Shown piece after piece: positions 45,062 through 55,900 of a DNA stretch of 64,000 nt. Made by a program: the position numbers and the translations under genes. Every line of letters begins with the position of its first letter. The first letter of the stretch is position 1. The notes under the pieces are model-generated. The model saw only the letters and a list, made by a program, of their open reading frames with translations. It made no database searches and was not told the DNA's origin. The DNA comes from SW10 sp965657795 (GTDB taxonomy: Bacteria; Verrucomicrobiota; Verrucomicrobiia; Verrucomicrobiales; Akkermansiaceae): NCBI GenBank assembly GCA_965657795.1, contig CBFHQJ010000011.1, forward strand, positions 1-64,000, written 5' to 3'.

Positions 45062-45094
45062 TTAACCCGTCTGCTCAAATCCCGCAAGCCATCG

Positions 45095-46501
45095 TCATGA
45101 TGTCATCAACTCCGCCAGCGGTCCGCTTTGATCAATCGTCTCGCTCAAGCCGAGATCCTTATCCCCATAGTCATCGACCGGCATCCCGGCAGCGTGCTGG
45201 AGACTCATGAGTAAATTTGCAAGCACCCGGTGACCGCTTTGATTGTAATTCGGAAAGTGGAGATACCTCCCGGTCTTGAAGGCCTTGTTCATATTCCCCA
45301 AGACCATCAGAGGCATATTTTCGTAGCCGGTGTGATGCTGACTTCCGGCATCGCTCAGGAAAACGATGACGGTGTTGTCGAGCATCGTGCCATCCCCTTC
45401 CGGAACCGCCTTGAGCTTGCCCGCCAAGCCCGCAATCAACTCCATCTGATAAGTCCGAATCTTCTCGCGCATCTCACGCCCCTCCTTCCAGTTCGATTCA
45501 AAACGATCCTCGGTCCCCTCGACATCCGCAGTGTGCCCGATCTCGTGAACCGAAATCTCCTTGATGCGCGCGTGATCAAATCCCTGATAGCGGACCTCCA
45601 GTTGGTCCGCCCGAATTGTGACCACATTCGTCAGACCAGTGATCAGCGACGAAGCAGCCAGATCAAAGTGCGCCTCAAGCCGGTGGGTCTCGATTTCTGA
45701 AGCGTATTTATCGTCCAACTTCGGAGCCATCTTAGCCAGAGAATCCCCCATCGTATTGAGTTTGACCTGACGATCCCGCAGCGCCTCAAACCCATTGAGA
45801 TAATGATCGAGCTTTTCCTTCTCGTTCGAGTTCAGCGACTTCTTGGTTCGCTTCACGTCATCAACCAAAAAGTCCATGAGATTTTGGTGAGCCATCGCTT
45901 CGATCTTGGCATCCTCACCCGTCATCACCGTCCCAAAGATCTCCTTGTAAGCCAACATCGCCGACGCATAAGCCGGAGTTCGCGTGTTCTTTCCTTGCGC
46001 TGAGATATCGAGATAGCGAAAGAGCTCGTCTTTATTCGTCCCTATATGAAAGGCCAGGTGAGGAAAGATTCCCGGGAACTTTTTCGCCAAAGTCGCATCA
46101 AGCGTTTCCTTCCGTGGCGGCGCGTGATCACCGGAAGTGTAAGCGCCCAGAACCCCAAAGTGGCCTCCGTGGGGACCTTTGCAAATCTTGCTCGAAAGCC
46201 CCTGAATGATGGACAACTGGTCCTTGAACGGCTCCAAGGCCTGCATACTTTGATTGAGCTTCAAATCAGCGAGCGGACGATCCACCACGCGATCCAGCTT
46301 CAAGCGATCATTCCCGAATTCTTCCAGCCCCTCCGGAACGACCCCGTAAGGTCGCAAGCCATTTCCACGAACCACGAAGACAAATCGCTTGGGCAGATCA
46401 GAAGCCTTGCCGCCCGCTTCCGCCCGCAGGTGTTGCATAAAGGGAGAGAGCGCCAGCGAACCGGCTCCAATGTTGCGAAGAAAATTGCGTCGAGTGACCA
46501 T
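45095..46501 (-). CDS. DUF1552 exported protein with RR-type signal
   Basis: The N-terminus TRRNFLRNIGAGSLALSPF is a twin-arginine-type signal. The body matches the DUF1552 family: KRFVFVVRGNGLRPYG, LSIIQGLSSKICKGPHGGHFG, VVTIRADQL, EISVHEIGHT and VIVFLSDAGSQHHTG. These proteins are thought to share the alkaline-phosphatase/sulfatase fold with DUF1501, but no activity is established. They are nearly always encoded beside a DUF1592-type cytochrome protein, as here, where the start codon overlaps that gene's stop (TAATG). Confidence 0.9.
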   Translation of the reverse strand: MVTRRNFLRNIGAGSLALSPFMQHLRAEAGGKASDLPKRFVFVVRGNGLRPYGVVPEGLEEFGNDRLKLDRVVDRPLADLKLNQSMQALEPFKDQLSIIQGLSSKICKGPHGGHFGVLGAYTSGDHAPPRKETLDATLAKKFPGIFPHLAFHIGTNKDELFRYLDISAQGKNTRTPAYASAMLAYKEIFGTVMTGEDAKIEAMAHQNLMDFLVDDVKRTKKSLNSNEKEKLDHYLNGFEALRDRQVKLNTMGDSLAKMAPKLDDKYASEIETHRLEAHFDLAASSLITGLTNVVTIRADQLEVRYQGFDHARIKEISVHEIGHTADVEGTEDRFESNWKEGREMREKIRTYQMELIAGLAGKLKAVPEGDGTMLDNTVIVFLSDAGSQHHTGYENMPLMVLGNMNKAFKTGRYLHFPNYNQSGHRVLANLLMSLQHAAGMPVDDYGDKDLGLSETIDQSGPLAELMTS

Positions 46502-48966
46502 TAGTTTTCAGGGTTGGGGGCTTTACGATAAAGGAAGGAGTCTGAGGTCAAAAGCGAGACAAGGAGAGCTTTAAAACTCCCCCCATTTTCGACATAGGCA
46601 CGATCCGCCGCCATCAAGGTCGGCGAGTCATCCAAGGTCTCATTGCGCCCCATCCAAAAGCGGAAGGCATGGCGGATGAAAGATTGGCGAACTCGCTCGG
46701 ACTTCGCGAGCCGGTTTACCAGATCAATGGCATCCTCAACCGGTCCATCGAGATCCGGATTCCCAGTTCCACGGAGTTCCCCCGACGTATCCACCGGCAC
46801 CGCGGACTTGGGGACCGGCGCTTTGAGCTCTGCCAATCGCTGACGGTAACGATTCACCTCCTTCTGCCATTGTTCGTCGGTCATCTCCTGCCACTTCTTC
46901 CGTTCTCCGATCCATCGCTTCAGATCCTTCTCATAGCGGCTCAAAGCAGCCGGATAGTTCTTCACGCCCTCCTCCGGTTTCTTCATCTCAGCCAATTTAG
47001 CCTCCGCCTCGGCCACCTTCACTTGCCGCCCCGCGCCATCCAATTTCAACCAACGTTTCAATTCATCCCGGGTTCTCTGCGTGTCGTGCTCAAACTTCCG
47101 CTTCTTCTTAAAAAACTCATCAGCGTCACCCAGCACGATGATCTTCCGGAACCTCCCAAAATCATCATAAGCCTCAAAGACCTCCCCGAGAGGATTCATT
47201 TGCCGATGACAACGCCAGCATTCCTCCGGCCTGACCTTATCCATCCTCTGCCTCAGCGTCCGATGAGGGTCGTCCGAAACCTTGGCATCGACGCCGATGG
47301 GGACCTCCGGAACAAGATCGGCAAGAAGGTGCTCGCGAATCCACTTCCCCCGGCGAATGGGATCATTCTCGGTATTCCCGCTGTGTGCCACCAACCATGC
47401 CGGATGAGTCAACATGCCCGCCCGCTGCTTCCTCGGAAAGGCAATCGCCTCTCCCGCTCCACGCCGCACGGCACGCGCCGCATCGCGATCCAAATTATAA
47501 GCCTCAACATGATTGCTCCCCAAGCCCGGCCATTTTCCGGACTTCAAAATGTTCGCCCACTCCTCCTCGCCATACTGCTCGCGGAGATGCTTGTTGTGTC
47601 TCTCGTCAGGATTCCCCTGCAGCTTTTTAATCTTATCACCCTTGATGTAGTCCATGGGATAGCGATTGGAGGTTAGCAACTGAGCCAGAACATCCTCATC
47701 TTCCTCCAAAACCCCCAGCACAAACATATCGGCATCCTTCCGCAAGCGATTGGCATGATGAAAACCCGCCCGTTCCTTATCCTTGAAGACATCAGCAACT
47801 GCCGGATACCCAAAAAACTCCTGAAAGAAGCGAAGCTCGCGAGGTCGAAAGTGGTAATAATCTTCACCCCAGCGATGATACATCGGATAGTGCCAGTAAC
47901 GCTTCTCTTTGTCTGAATTCTCCAGGATCCTTCGTACTTCCCGCTCGACGTCCGACCGTGATTTCAAGCGCCCCTCACCAGCCGCCTTTAAGAGTTCCGG
48001 ATCCGGTTTATCATAGAGAGCGTAAGACAAGGCATAAGCCAACTCGAGGGGGCTCAACATCCGTCGACCATCCGGCAGTTCCCCACCCAACCCGACCTCC
48101 ATCCGGAAAACAAATTCCTGGGACATCAGCATTCCCATTATCAAGGAACGAAAGCCCAGCGAGAGACCACCCAACCTTCGATTCTTTTCAAACAAGCCCT
48201 CAATGTATCGCTGCCGGTCCTCCGGCGTCGGCTCCCGCTGATAGATCTGCTTAAAAAGCTCCGTCAATGCCCGCTCGATTCCCTCTTCGGTCGGTGGTTC
48301 CGCACCTTCCTTGAAGAAACCGTTAAGAAACCGATTCATATGCGATCTTTTCGGCGACACCATGTGCTCGGCGACGAGGTTGCTATTTCGCATCATCGTC
48401 TTAATCGTCGATTCGTCAGCGACCAGGCTCGCATAATCCTGAATGCCCTTCCCTCCCAAACCCATCAGTGGCTGGGAAAGTTTCAGCCTCATTTCGCTCG
48501 CAAAGCGGGAATAGATCTGCGGACTCTTGCGCCACATCCTCGGCGGAGAAGAAGCCGACCCCTTAAACTTCCCACTAAAAAGATCCTCGTGATCCACCCG
48601 GTTCGCCTGATGAGGCAGCGCCAGCTTCGAGGAATCATGTCCCCGCCCGATCTTTGCCAACTCGGTCGCAATCCAGCCCTGCACCCTACTTCGTTCCACT
48701 TTCGAAGGCTGATCCTCGTCCTCCGGCGGCATGTCTCCCAAGCTCACCAACTCAAGGATCTTCTCCCAGCGTTCCACATCCTTCCCCTGCGAAATCAACC
48801 CGTCGATATCGTGAACCGTAAAATCCGCTTTCTGCTTCTTCTCACCATGGCAGCGAACACAATGCTCGGAAAGAAAGGGCTTAATCCGTTCATTAAATTC
48901 CGCCACATCGGTTTCCTTACCTAAGCAGAGAGAACCCAGAAGAACAAGAATACCGATGCACTTCAT
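46501..48966 (-). CDS. DUF1592-type c-cytochrome protein (DUF1587/1592/1595/1588/1585)
   Basis: A signal peptide (1-16) is followed by a haem-c motif CVRCH (36-40) in a Planctomycete-type cytochrome module, then VDHEDLFSGKF (DUF1587-like), LFKQIYQREPTPEDRQRY (DUF1595-like), SLGFRSLIMGMLMSQEFVFR and RMLSPLELAYALSYAL (DUF1592), GMLTHPAWLVAHSGNTENDPIRRGKWI and a second motif CWRCH (583-587) with NPLGEVFEAYDDFGRFR (DUF1588), and a C-terminal FIRHAFRFWMGRN (DUF1585). A Lys/Glu-rich, probably coiled-coil block of about 120 residues (606-725) is inserted between the last two. Function unknown; two haems suggest electron transfer in the periplasm. Confidence 0.9.
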   Translation of the reverse strand: MKCIGILVLLGSLCLGKETDVAEFNERIKPFLSEHCVRCHGEKKQKADFTVHDIDGLISQGKDVERWEKILELVSLGDMPPEDEDQPSKVERSRVQGWIATELAKIGRGHDSSKLALPHQANRVDHEDLFSGKFKGSASSPPRMWRKSPQIYSRFASEMRLKLSQPLMGLGGKGIQDYASLVADESTIKTMMRNSNLVAEHMVSPKRSHMNRFLNGFFKEGAEPPTEEGIERALTELFKQIYQREPTPEDRQRYIEGLFEKNRRLGGLSLGFRSLIMGMLMSQEFVFRMEVGLGGELPDGRRMLSPLELAYALSYALYDKPDPELLKAAGEGRLKSRSDVEREVRRILENSDKEKRYWHYPMYHRWGEDYYHFRPRELRFFQEFFGYPAVADVFKDKERAGFHHANRLRKDADMFVLGVLEEDEDVLAQLLTSNRYPMDYIKGDKIKKLQGNPDERHNKHLREQYGEEEWANILKSGKWPGLGSNHVEAYNLDRDAARAVRRGAGEAIAFPRKQRAGMLTHPAWLVAHSGNTENDPIRRGKWIREHLLADLVPEVPIGVDAKVSDDPHRTLRQRMDKVRPEECWRCHRQMNPLGEVFEAYDDFGRFRKIIVLGDADEFFKKKRKFEHDTQRTRDELKRWLKLDGAGRQVKVAEAEAKLAEMKKPEEGVKNYPAALSRYEKDLKRWIGERKKWQEMTDEQWQKEVNRYRQRLAELKAPVPKSAVPVDTSGELRGTGNPDLDGPVEDAIDLVNRLAKSERVRQSFIRHAFRFWMGRNETLDDSPTLMAADRAYVENGGSFKALLVSLLTSDSFLYRKAPNPEN

Positions 48967-48975
48967 CTCTTTAAC

Positions 48976-50406
48976 TTAAGCAAAGATCTCCATCGCCGGT
49001 TTTCCAATGCCATCCTTGGTCGCGTAAAACGGACGCCCCTCGATATCAAACGAAGTCTTCGGGGAGATTCCCATCGCGTGAAAAATCGTGGCGTGCAGAT
49101 CTTCAACTCCGAGTGGATTCTCCACCGCCACGAAGGGTCTCTTATTGGCGGTCTTGCCAAACTGAAATCCTTTTTTCACTCCTCCACCAAACATCAGCAC
49201 GCTGGTGCCGCCGGTGAAGTGACGATGCTGACCATAGTGTTTCAACTCGGAAACAACATCGACCTTATGGGTCGTCTGGTCACGCGCATTCGATCCCGGC
49301 ACCCCTTCAATCATCATGTCGCGACTGAACTCGCTGGCAATCACCACCAAGGTGCGATCCAACATCCCACGCTCTTCCAAATCACGAATCAATTGCGCAA
49401 TTGGCTGATCAATTTCTGATTTCAACCTCTTCACCGTGGTGTGCCCTTTTTCGTGAGTATCCCAATGCTTGAACGGTTGGTATTCGGTGGTTACCTCGAC
49501 AAAACGCGCCCCCGACTCTGCCAATCTGCGCGCCAACAAACATCCCTGCCCAAAACGAGATTTCCCGTACTTCGCAGCCGAGGCTTCATCTTCTTTGGTG
49601 AGATCAAAGGCCGACGCCTCCTTCGAACTCAGCAAACGATGGGCTTTCTCCATGGAACGCAGCATTGATTCCTGTTGAAACTCACTTCCGCTTTTCCCGA
49701 CCTGTCCTTCTGAAATGAGCTTTTTGTAAAGTTTATACCGGCTTGAGAAGCGGTCCGGCGTCATCCCTTTGGGAGGCTGCACCGCACCAATGGCCTGATC
49801 GGGATAGGGCAGCAGGAAAGGACCAAACTCACTCCCGAAAAATCCGCCGGTGTGAAAGGCTTTCAACTCTTCTTTCTCACCCACGCCCTCAAGCCGCTGC
49901 CCGATATCGATGAAAGCAGGCATCGCTTCATTCCGCTGACCCAGCACTTTCGCCATCCAAGCTCCGATGTGCGGGGCCGCCACCGTCTGCGGCGGAACGT
50001 ATCCGGTGTGCCAATGGTATTGATGACGTGAGTGGAGGATGTGTCCGAGATCCGGCTGCACCGCCGAGCGGATGAGCGTTCCCCGGTCCATGACTTTGGC
50101 GAGTTCTTCGAAGCCTTCCGTGAAATCAACCCCGCTCACCGAAGTTGGAATGGCCGGGAAGGTGCTTCCCACATCCGACACCTTCAGTCCCTTTCGAAAC
50201 GGCTCGTAGTGCTTCGGATCAAAAGTATCCGGCGCGGCCATTCCGCCTCCCATCCAGAGCAAAATGCAGCAATCGGCCTTGGCTTCCGGCTGTTCAACTT
50301 CCTCGCCAAACGAGCGGGGCGCGCCCATCGCCAAAGTTGCTGCGGAAGCGGCACCGAGTTTTCGAAGGAAGTCGCGGCGATTTTCAAATTCAAGTGGCTT
50401 CGACAT
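48976..50406 (-). CDS. DUF1501 exported protein with twin-arginine signal
   Basis: FENRRDFLRKLGAASAATLAMGAPRSFG-like residues 7-34 form a twin-arginine signal. The DUF1501 body shows LLWMGGGMAAPDTFDPK, SAVQPDLGHILHSRHQYHWHTG, WDTHEKGHTTVKRL, LVVIASEFSRDM and FGGGVKKGFQFGKT. DUF1501 belongs to the alkaline-phosphatase-like superfamily and typically partners DUF1549/DUF1553 proteins. That pairing is seen here, 9 bases after the cytochrome gene. Enzymatic activity is not established. Confidence 0.9.
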   Translation of the reverse strand: MSKPLEFENRRDFLRKLGAASAATLAMGAPRSFGEEVEQPEAKADCCILLWMGGGMAAPDTFDPKHYEPFRKGLKVSDVGSTFPAIPTSVSGVDFTEGFEELAKVMDRGTLIRSAVQPDLGHILHSRHQYHWHTGYVPPQTVAAPHIGAWMAKVLGQRNEAMPAFIDIGQRLEGVGEKEELKAFHTGGFFGSEFGPFLLPYPDQAIGAVQPPKGMTPDRFSSRYKLYKKLISEGQVGKSGSEFQQESMLRSMEKAHRLLSSKEASAFDLTKEDEASAAKYGKSRFGQGCLLARRLAESGARFVEVTTEYQPFKHWDTHEKGHTTVKRLKSEIDQPIAQLIRDLEERGMLDRTLVVIASEFSRDMMIEGVPGSNARDQTTHKVDVVSELKHYGQHRHFTGGTSVLMFGGGVKKGFQFGKTANKRPFVAVENPLGVEDLHATIFHAMGISPKTSFDIEGRPFYATKDGIGKPAMEIFA

Positions 50407-50415
50407 GATCTTTAC

Positions 50416-52734
50416 TTAGTTGATGAATTGGAATTCGGGGAGCATCAGCACCGCCCAGAGAAAATCGGCCACCCTCTCCCGGGTCACCTTTGCACCTAAG
50501 ATTTCACCAGCCACCTGTTTTTCAAGTGAAGTGGGCGGACGCGACAAGGCATCAAGATAGAGCGTTTCGATCAGTTCTTTTTCAGCAGCGAGTTTGGCTG
50601 CACCCCGATTCAGATAGTTCACAAACTCCGCGCCGTTATTTAGCTCGAGTGCCTGCAAAGTGGTCAGATCAGCCGGGCGAGTCGTGACGACTTGCTCTCG
50701 GTTCGGTCGACCAAGTGCGCGCATCAGGAGAGTCGACTTCACCAAAGAAGCGCGAACCTCACGCACTCCGTCCTTCTTCTGGACAATCCTGTCAGTGAGA
50801 TATTTTCTGATCTGTCCATTCACACGAGCCTCCCAAGGTTGGGAGTTTTGTTCCACCGCAGGTTTCTTGTTTGCAAGCCAGGTCCGATCCGCAGTCAAAG
50901 TAGTTTGCTCCCCATCCAGATTTGCCAGAGTCATTAAAAGATAAAGCCCGGCGCCGTTGGGACCACCACCGAGATTCCGGGCCTTCACCTGAAAATTATT
51001 TTTACCCTGCTTCAAAAATCCACTGAGATCAAATTGCTCAACCGTTTCCCAATTGGAATCTCCACCAACTTTCCTGCCATTCACGATGAGCTCATACTCA
51101 TTGTCACAGGTGATGATGATTCTTCCCACGGTCTTCGAGGGAAGAGTCAGCGATTTTTTGAAGAGCACCTTTTCACCAGCCGGCCGACTCCCCGGCGCGG
51201 ACCAAATCCACTTCCCCGGAATACTCACCTCGGAGCCTCCACTCCCCCGAACAACCTTGGCGTCGATCTTGCCTGGCGCGGTTCCGGTGATCTCCCACAC
51301 CGCATCAATTAATTGCTCGGCAGTCATCCGCTTCGCTACCGGACCCTCGAAAACAAAATCATCCTGCTTTTCCGACGGTGCAACCGTCGCACTTTGGTAG
51401 GTCCAGGAACCCACCATTAACGCCAATGTTCTCTTTAAGTCGTAACCGTTTTGGGCAAGATCCAAAGCGAGGTAATCGAGCATATCCTCGCTCCAGGGGC
51501 GATTTCCCATCATGTCCACCGGCTCCACCAAACCGCGTCCCATCAGACGGGCCCAGAGTCGGTTGACAATCGTCCGGGCAAGTCGCCCGTTCCCCGGATC
51601 GGTCGCGAGCTCAGCCGCTCGTTTCAGTCTCTCATTTTTTGGAGCCTTCTTGTCAATCGCTCCCAATTCATCGAAGAGAAACTTGGCGTCCATTCTCTCT
51701 CCTGTCGGCTTGTCACAGCGATACATTTCCAGTGGCTTCCCGGCGATAATTGCGGCCATGCCATAAGCATCTTCCAATTTCCAATCGTCAATAAAACTGT
51801 CGTGGCAGGAAGCGCATTTCATGTTCTCACCGAAGAAGACCTGCGAGACGTTTTGGGCAAATTGAATCTCGGGAACCTGCGAGGCATTGACGTCTCCACG
51901 CCATTTGATGCCCTTGATGAATCCTTCTGATTCAGGGGTGGGATTGAGCAACTCCCGCACGAACTGGTCGTAGCGTTTATTCTCCACCAAGGATTGATAG
52001 AGCCATCCCGTAATTTGCCGACGTCCCCCGTCAATAAATCCGGTGCCTGCATAATCATTTCGGAGGAGATCATTCCAAAACGTCATCCAATGGTCGGCAT
52101 AATCGAGATTTCTCGAGAGGAGCTCTCTGATCTTTGCCTCCCGTTTCCCGGGAGCTTTCGATGCCACAAACCGTTCCAACTCATCCCTATCGGGGAGCAA
52201 TCCCACGAGATCCAAACTCACCCGCCTTAAAAAGCGCGCATCGGAAATCGGCTCCGGTGGTTGAACCTTGTTCTTCTCAAAATAGGCCTTCGCGATCCGG
52301 TCGATGGGATTGCCACCTTCCGGCCCCGGCAACTCCACTTCCCGATGTGCCAATGGGGCCTGCCAGTTCTTCGCTTTAAAGGTAAAACCCTTCTCCCAAG
52401 CCAATCCTTCGTTGACCCACTTGGTTAATATTTCAATTTCAACGGCTGGCAGCGGATCAGCGTCATGGGGCATCCGCTCGTCCTCATCTTCTGCGGTGAG
52501 CACTTCGATAAAAAGGCTCTCGCCTGCATTTCCAACCTCGATCGTCTCCGAATCGAGCAAAGCCTCGCGGGTGTCCAGCGAAAGACCGCCCTTGTATTTC
52601 CCGTTCGTGTGGCACTTCGCGCAATTCTCCTTCAGGACAGGCAGGACTTCGTGCGCGAAATCCACCTTAGCGCAGACCACCAAGCTTGACAACCAAGAGA
52701 GAAGGAGAGCAAGGGCATAAATATTGGAAAACAT
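50416..52734 (-). CDS. DUF1549/DUF1553 c-cytochrome protein with inserted beta-sandwich
   Basis: After a signal peptide comes a Planctomycete-type cytochrome module with CAKCH (38-42) and the trailing MPHDADPLPAVEIEILTKWV, then DUF1549 (FLRRVSLDLVGLLPDRDELE; a second haem motif CASCH at 307-311) and DUF1553 (GRLARTIVNRLWARLMGRGLV; SERPPTSLEKQ-like end). Between two DUF1553 halves, residues about 510-620, lies a beta-sandwich-like block (VLFKKSLTLPSKTVGRIIIT, NEYELIVNGRKVGGD) that resembles carbohydrate-binding jelly rolls. First gene of the four-gene operon; the start lies in the 227-base divergent gap (52735-52961) shared with the giant secreted protein gene. Confidence 0.9.
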   Translation of the reverse strand: MFSNIYALALLLSWLSSLVVCAKVDFAHEVLPVLKENCAKCHTNGKYKGGLSLDTREALLDSETIEVGNAGESLFIEVLTAEDEDERMPHDADPLPAVEIEILTKWVNEGLAWEKGFTFKAKNWQAPLAHREVELPGPEGGNPIDRIAKAYFEKNKVQPPEPISDARFLRRVSLDLVGLLPDRDELERFVASKAPGKREAKIRELLSRNLDYADHWMTFWNDLLRNDYAGTGFIDGGRRQITGWLYQSLVENKRYDQFVRELLNPTPESEGFIKGIKWRGDVNASQVPEIQFAQNVSQVFFGENMKCASCHDSFIDDWKLEDAYGMAAIIAGKPLEMYRCDKPTGERMDAKFLFDELGAIDKKAPKNERLKRAAELATDPGNGRLARTIVNRLWARLMGRGLVEPVDMMGNRPWSEDMLDYLALDLAQNGYDLKRTLALMVGSWTYQSATVAPSEKQDDFVFEGPVAKRMTAEQLIDAVWEITGTAPGKIDAKVVRGSGGSEVSIPGKWIWSAPGSRPAGEKVLFKKSLTLPSKTVGRIIITCDNEYELIVNGRKVGGDSNWETVEQFDLSGFLKQGKNNFQVKARNLGGGPNGAGLYLLMTLANLDGEQTTLTADRTWLANKKPAVEQNSQPWEARVNGQIRKYLTDRIVQKKDGVREVRASLVKSTLLMRALGRPNREQVVTTRPADLTTLQALELNNGAEFVNYLNRGAAKLAAEKELIETLYLDALSRPPTSLEKQVAGEILGAKVTRERVADFLWAVLMLPEFQFIN

Positions 52735-52961
52735 GTTTAGGATTTCTGAAACAGGTTAGGGCTGGGGATATTGAGAGTTTCGCTCAGGCGAAAGGGATGG
52801 CGAGAGAATTGCGTTTAGGAACGCTACAAAGATTAGTAAACGGACAAAGGCCGATTTCTTACACCACTGCCTGCGTGAATTTTCCCGTTGAGAGAAGATC
52901 CTCTTTCAGATATCCGACCCCGTTCGAGCGAACCCGCACACCACTCCCAAACAACCAACTC

Positions 52962-55900
52962 ATGACACTTTCCCCTCACGCCCGACTCCTTCTTGTCCTT
53001 GCCTTTACCTTTTCCCTCTCATCCCACGCTGCTACGCTGAGCGAAGGCGCAACTGTTCTGGTCTCCACGAACAATGCCAACTTCGACATTTCGGTTTTCC
53101 CGGGAGCAGCTGCATACAATGATCGGGGAGTGGGAGGAAACGAACCGGGAACCCCGTCTTTCACAAATCAAATCGGAGACGGAACGGTTCTGGATTATAA
53201 CTTTGTGGGCAACCAGGGCACAGGTAGCGCGTTAGTCACCTATGCCTCGGGCGGCGAGGGCCTGATTCCAACGCCTACTTCTCCCCCGTCCAACGTCCAC
53301 GGCAATGGCGAAGATTGGGCCAATGTCTGGACGACAACCAATCCCGCCGGTTTCACCACCCTGAAAAACCACAATCCTACCTCGATTGCCGGCGCAGCCA
53401 ACACCTTCGCCCGTTCCGCCAATGTTACCGGGACTGTGGATATTTCCGGACTTACTTCAGGACAACTTTTTTTTCCTCACGGAACCTTTGTGAATTCATG
53501 GGAACTCACCGTCACCATGAGTGGTCCGGGGCAACCCAATCTCAGCGCCAACGCCGCTGACGGCAACGGCCCAAGCACTAACCGGGGCTGGATCACTGAT
53601 TTCATCTTCACCGACGCCGCCGACTACGACACCATTACTTACACCTACACTAACGGCGACACCGATGGCTCAAGAGCCCGCTTCATGGGGGTGATTCTTA
53701 TCGGGTCGGCAGTCGCCACTGCTCCGCCGACCGTAACCAATCTCGCGGCCAACGACCTCAGCCCCACCTCGGCAAATTTGCCAGGCGAAGTGACAGACAC
53801 CGGGGGATCGCCTCCCTCCGTCACGATTTACTGGGGTGACAATGATGCCGGAACCAATGCCGGAAGTTGGGATAACTCCATCAACCTAGGCAATCAAAGC
53901 GGCCCTTTTTCGACTGTCCTGAGTGGATTAGCGCCTTCGACCACCTACTTCTACCGTGCCTTCGCCAGTAACGGCGCGGGCGACGACTGGGCCAACAGCA
54001 CCGCCTCATTCAGCACATCCGCCCCTCCGGATCCACCTGCAGTTGTCAATTCCGCAGCAACCGGAGTCGGATTCATTGAAGCTGATTTAAACGGCTCGGT
54101 AACATCGACTGGCGGTGAGACACCCATCATCACGATTTATTACGGCGACAATGACGGCGGCACCACTCCCGGCAACTGGGATGAGGGTGTTGACATCGGA
54201 GAACAGTCCGGAGCCTTCACCACTGACCTCTTTGGGCTCAACAGCGACACGACCTATTTCTTCCGCGCGGTCGCGCAAAACTCCGGCGGAACATCCTGGG
54301 CGCCTTCGACCGCAAGCTTCACCACCAATGCCTTTTCATTGCCCACCGTCTCAACTTCCGCCGCCACCGCCATCACCGGATCGGCCGCGCAAATCGGAGG
54401 CGAAGTGGGATCAACCGGCGGCAACCCTCCCGTCATCACCCTCTTCTGGGGAGACAACGACGGAGGAACCAACGCGCTGAATTGGGATAACCAAATCGAC
54501 CTCGACGAGCAAAGTGCAGCCTTCTCATCCGTCATCACCGGTCTCAGCCCGCTGACCACCTACTTCTTCCGCGCCTTCGCTGCGAACGACGCCGGCGATG
54601 TGTGGGCAAACTCAACCGGGTCATTTTCCACCCTCGAAGTGAGCGAACTGGTGATCAACGAATTCATGGCGTCCAATGATGGCGGCCTAACCAACAACTC
54701 GAACAATTGGTATCCCATCGCCAATCAGGTTGCCGGAACCACCAATGATTGGATCGAAATCCTCAACAACGGCTCCTCGCCCCTTGATCTCGGGGGCTGG
54801 CACCTCACCGATGACCCCGCGGCGCCCGAGAAGTGGACCTTCCCGGCCTCGACCAATATTCCGGCAGGTGGCTTTCTCATTGTTTATGCTTCCGGCACCG
54901 GAGTGCCTGATGCCAACGGCAATCTTCACACCAATTTCAGACTCTCATCCGGCGGAGAATATATCGGGATCATTCGCCCATCCGGTTCGGTCGCGAGCGA
55001 ATTCGGCCCCGGCGGCAGCAACTATCCGGGCCAGGACGAAGATATCTCTTATGGTTTGGATCCGAACACCGGCACTTCTGTTTATTTTTCTTCCCCCACC
55101 CCGGGTGCCGTCAATGACAATGCCGGAATTGCCCGCGTGCGGGACACGAACTTCTCACCCGACCGCGGATACTACGATCAGGCGATCAGCGTGAGCATTT
55201 CCAGTAACACGCCCGGAGCCACCATTTACTACACCACGGATGGCACCCGGCCTGTTGATCAGGCGGGCAACCCAACCGCAAACGCGCTGACTTATACCGC
55301 TCCGATCGCAATCAACGAGACCACCACCCTCAAAGCCTCCGCGACCAAAGCCGGCTTCGCCCCAACCAACATCGATTGCCAAACCTATATCCTTCTCGAT
55401 ATCGATAACGCCGCGAGCGATGGCACCGACCCTTCCGGGTTTAACGCCGCCTTCCTTGAACAAACCCAACCCGCAGGATGGGGAAATCTCACCTCGGGCG
55501 ACTACAACATGGACACCCGCGTCTCAAAGTCCACCGCTCTGGCCACCAACTATCAGGACTCCACCGCCCAGACCATGCTCAAGGGACTGCGTGACATCCC
55601 CACAATCTCCATCGCGATGAACCGGGCTGATTTCAGTGGCGGAAGCGGAATCTACACCAATTCCACGAATGGCTCTCTCGAATATGAATGTTCGGCCGAA
55701 TACATCCCCGCCGCCATCGATACCCGGGACGATTGGCAGATCAATTGCGGCATCAAGGTGCAAGGCGGTGCCAGCCGGAACCCCAGCGCCAGCCCCAAGC
55801 ACTCCATGAATTTCCGCTTCCGCACCCAGTACGGAGCCGGACGTCTACGCGAAAACCTCTTCCCCGAATCCGAGGTCGATGAATTCAACTCCATCACGCT

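Noticed and set aside
46669..47676. 335-residue plus-strand frame
   Set aside because: Antisense to the DUF1592-type gene; no recognisable protein features.
52686..52961. Upstream extension of the giant protein to ATG 52686
   Set aside because: It overlaps the divergent DUF1549/1553 start region and places 92 non-signal residues before a good signal peptide at 52962.
53721..54639. CRISPR-like or satellite DNA repeat
   Set aside because: The periodicity comes from three fibronectin-like protein repeats; DNA identity is moderate and the reading frame is continuous.
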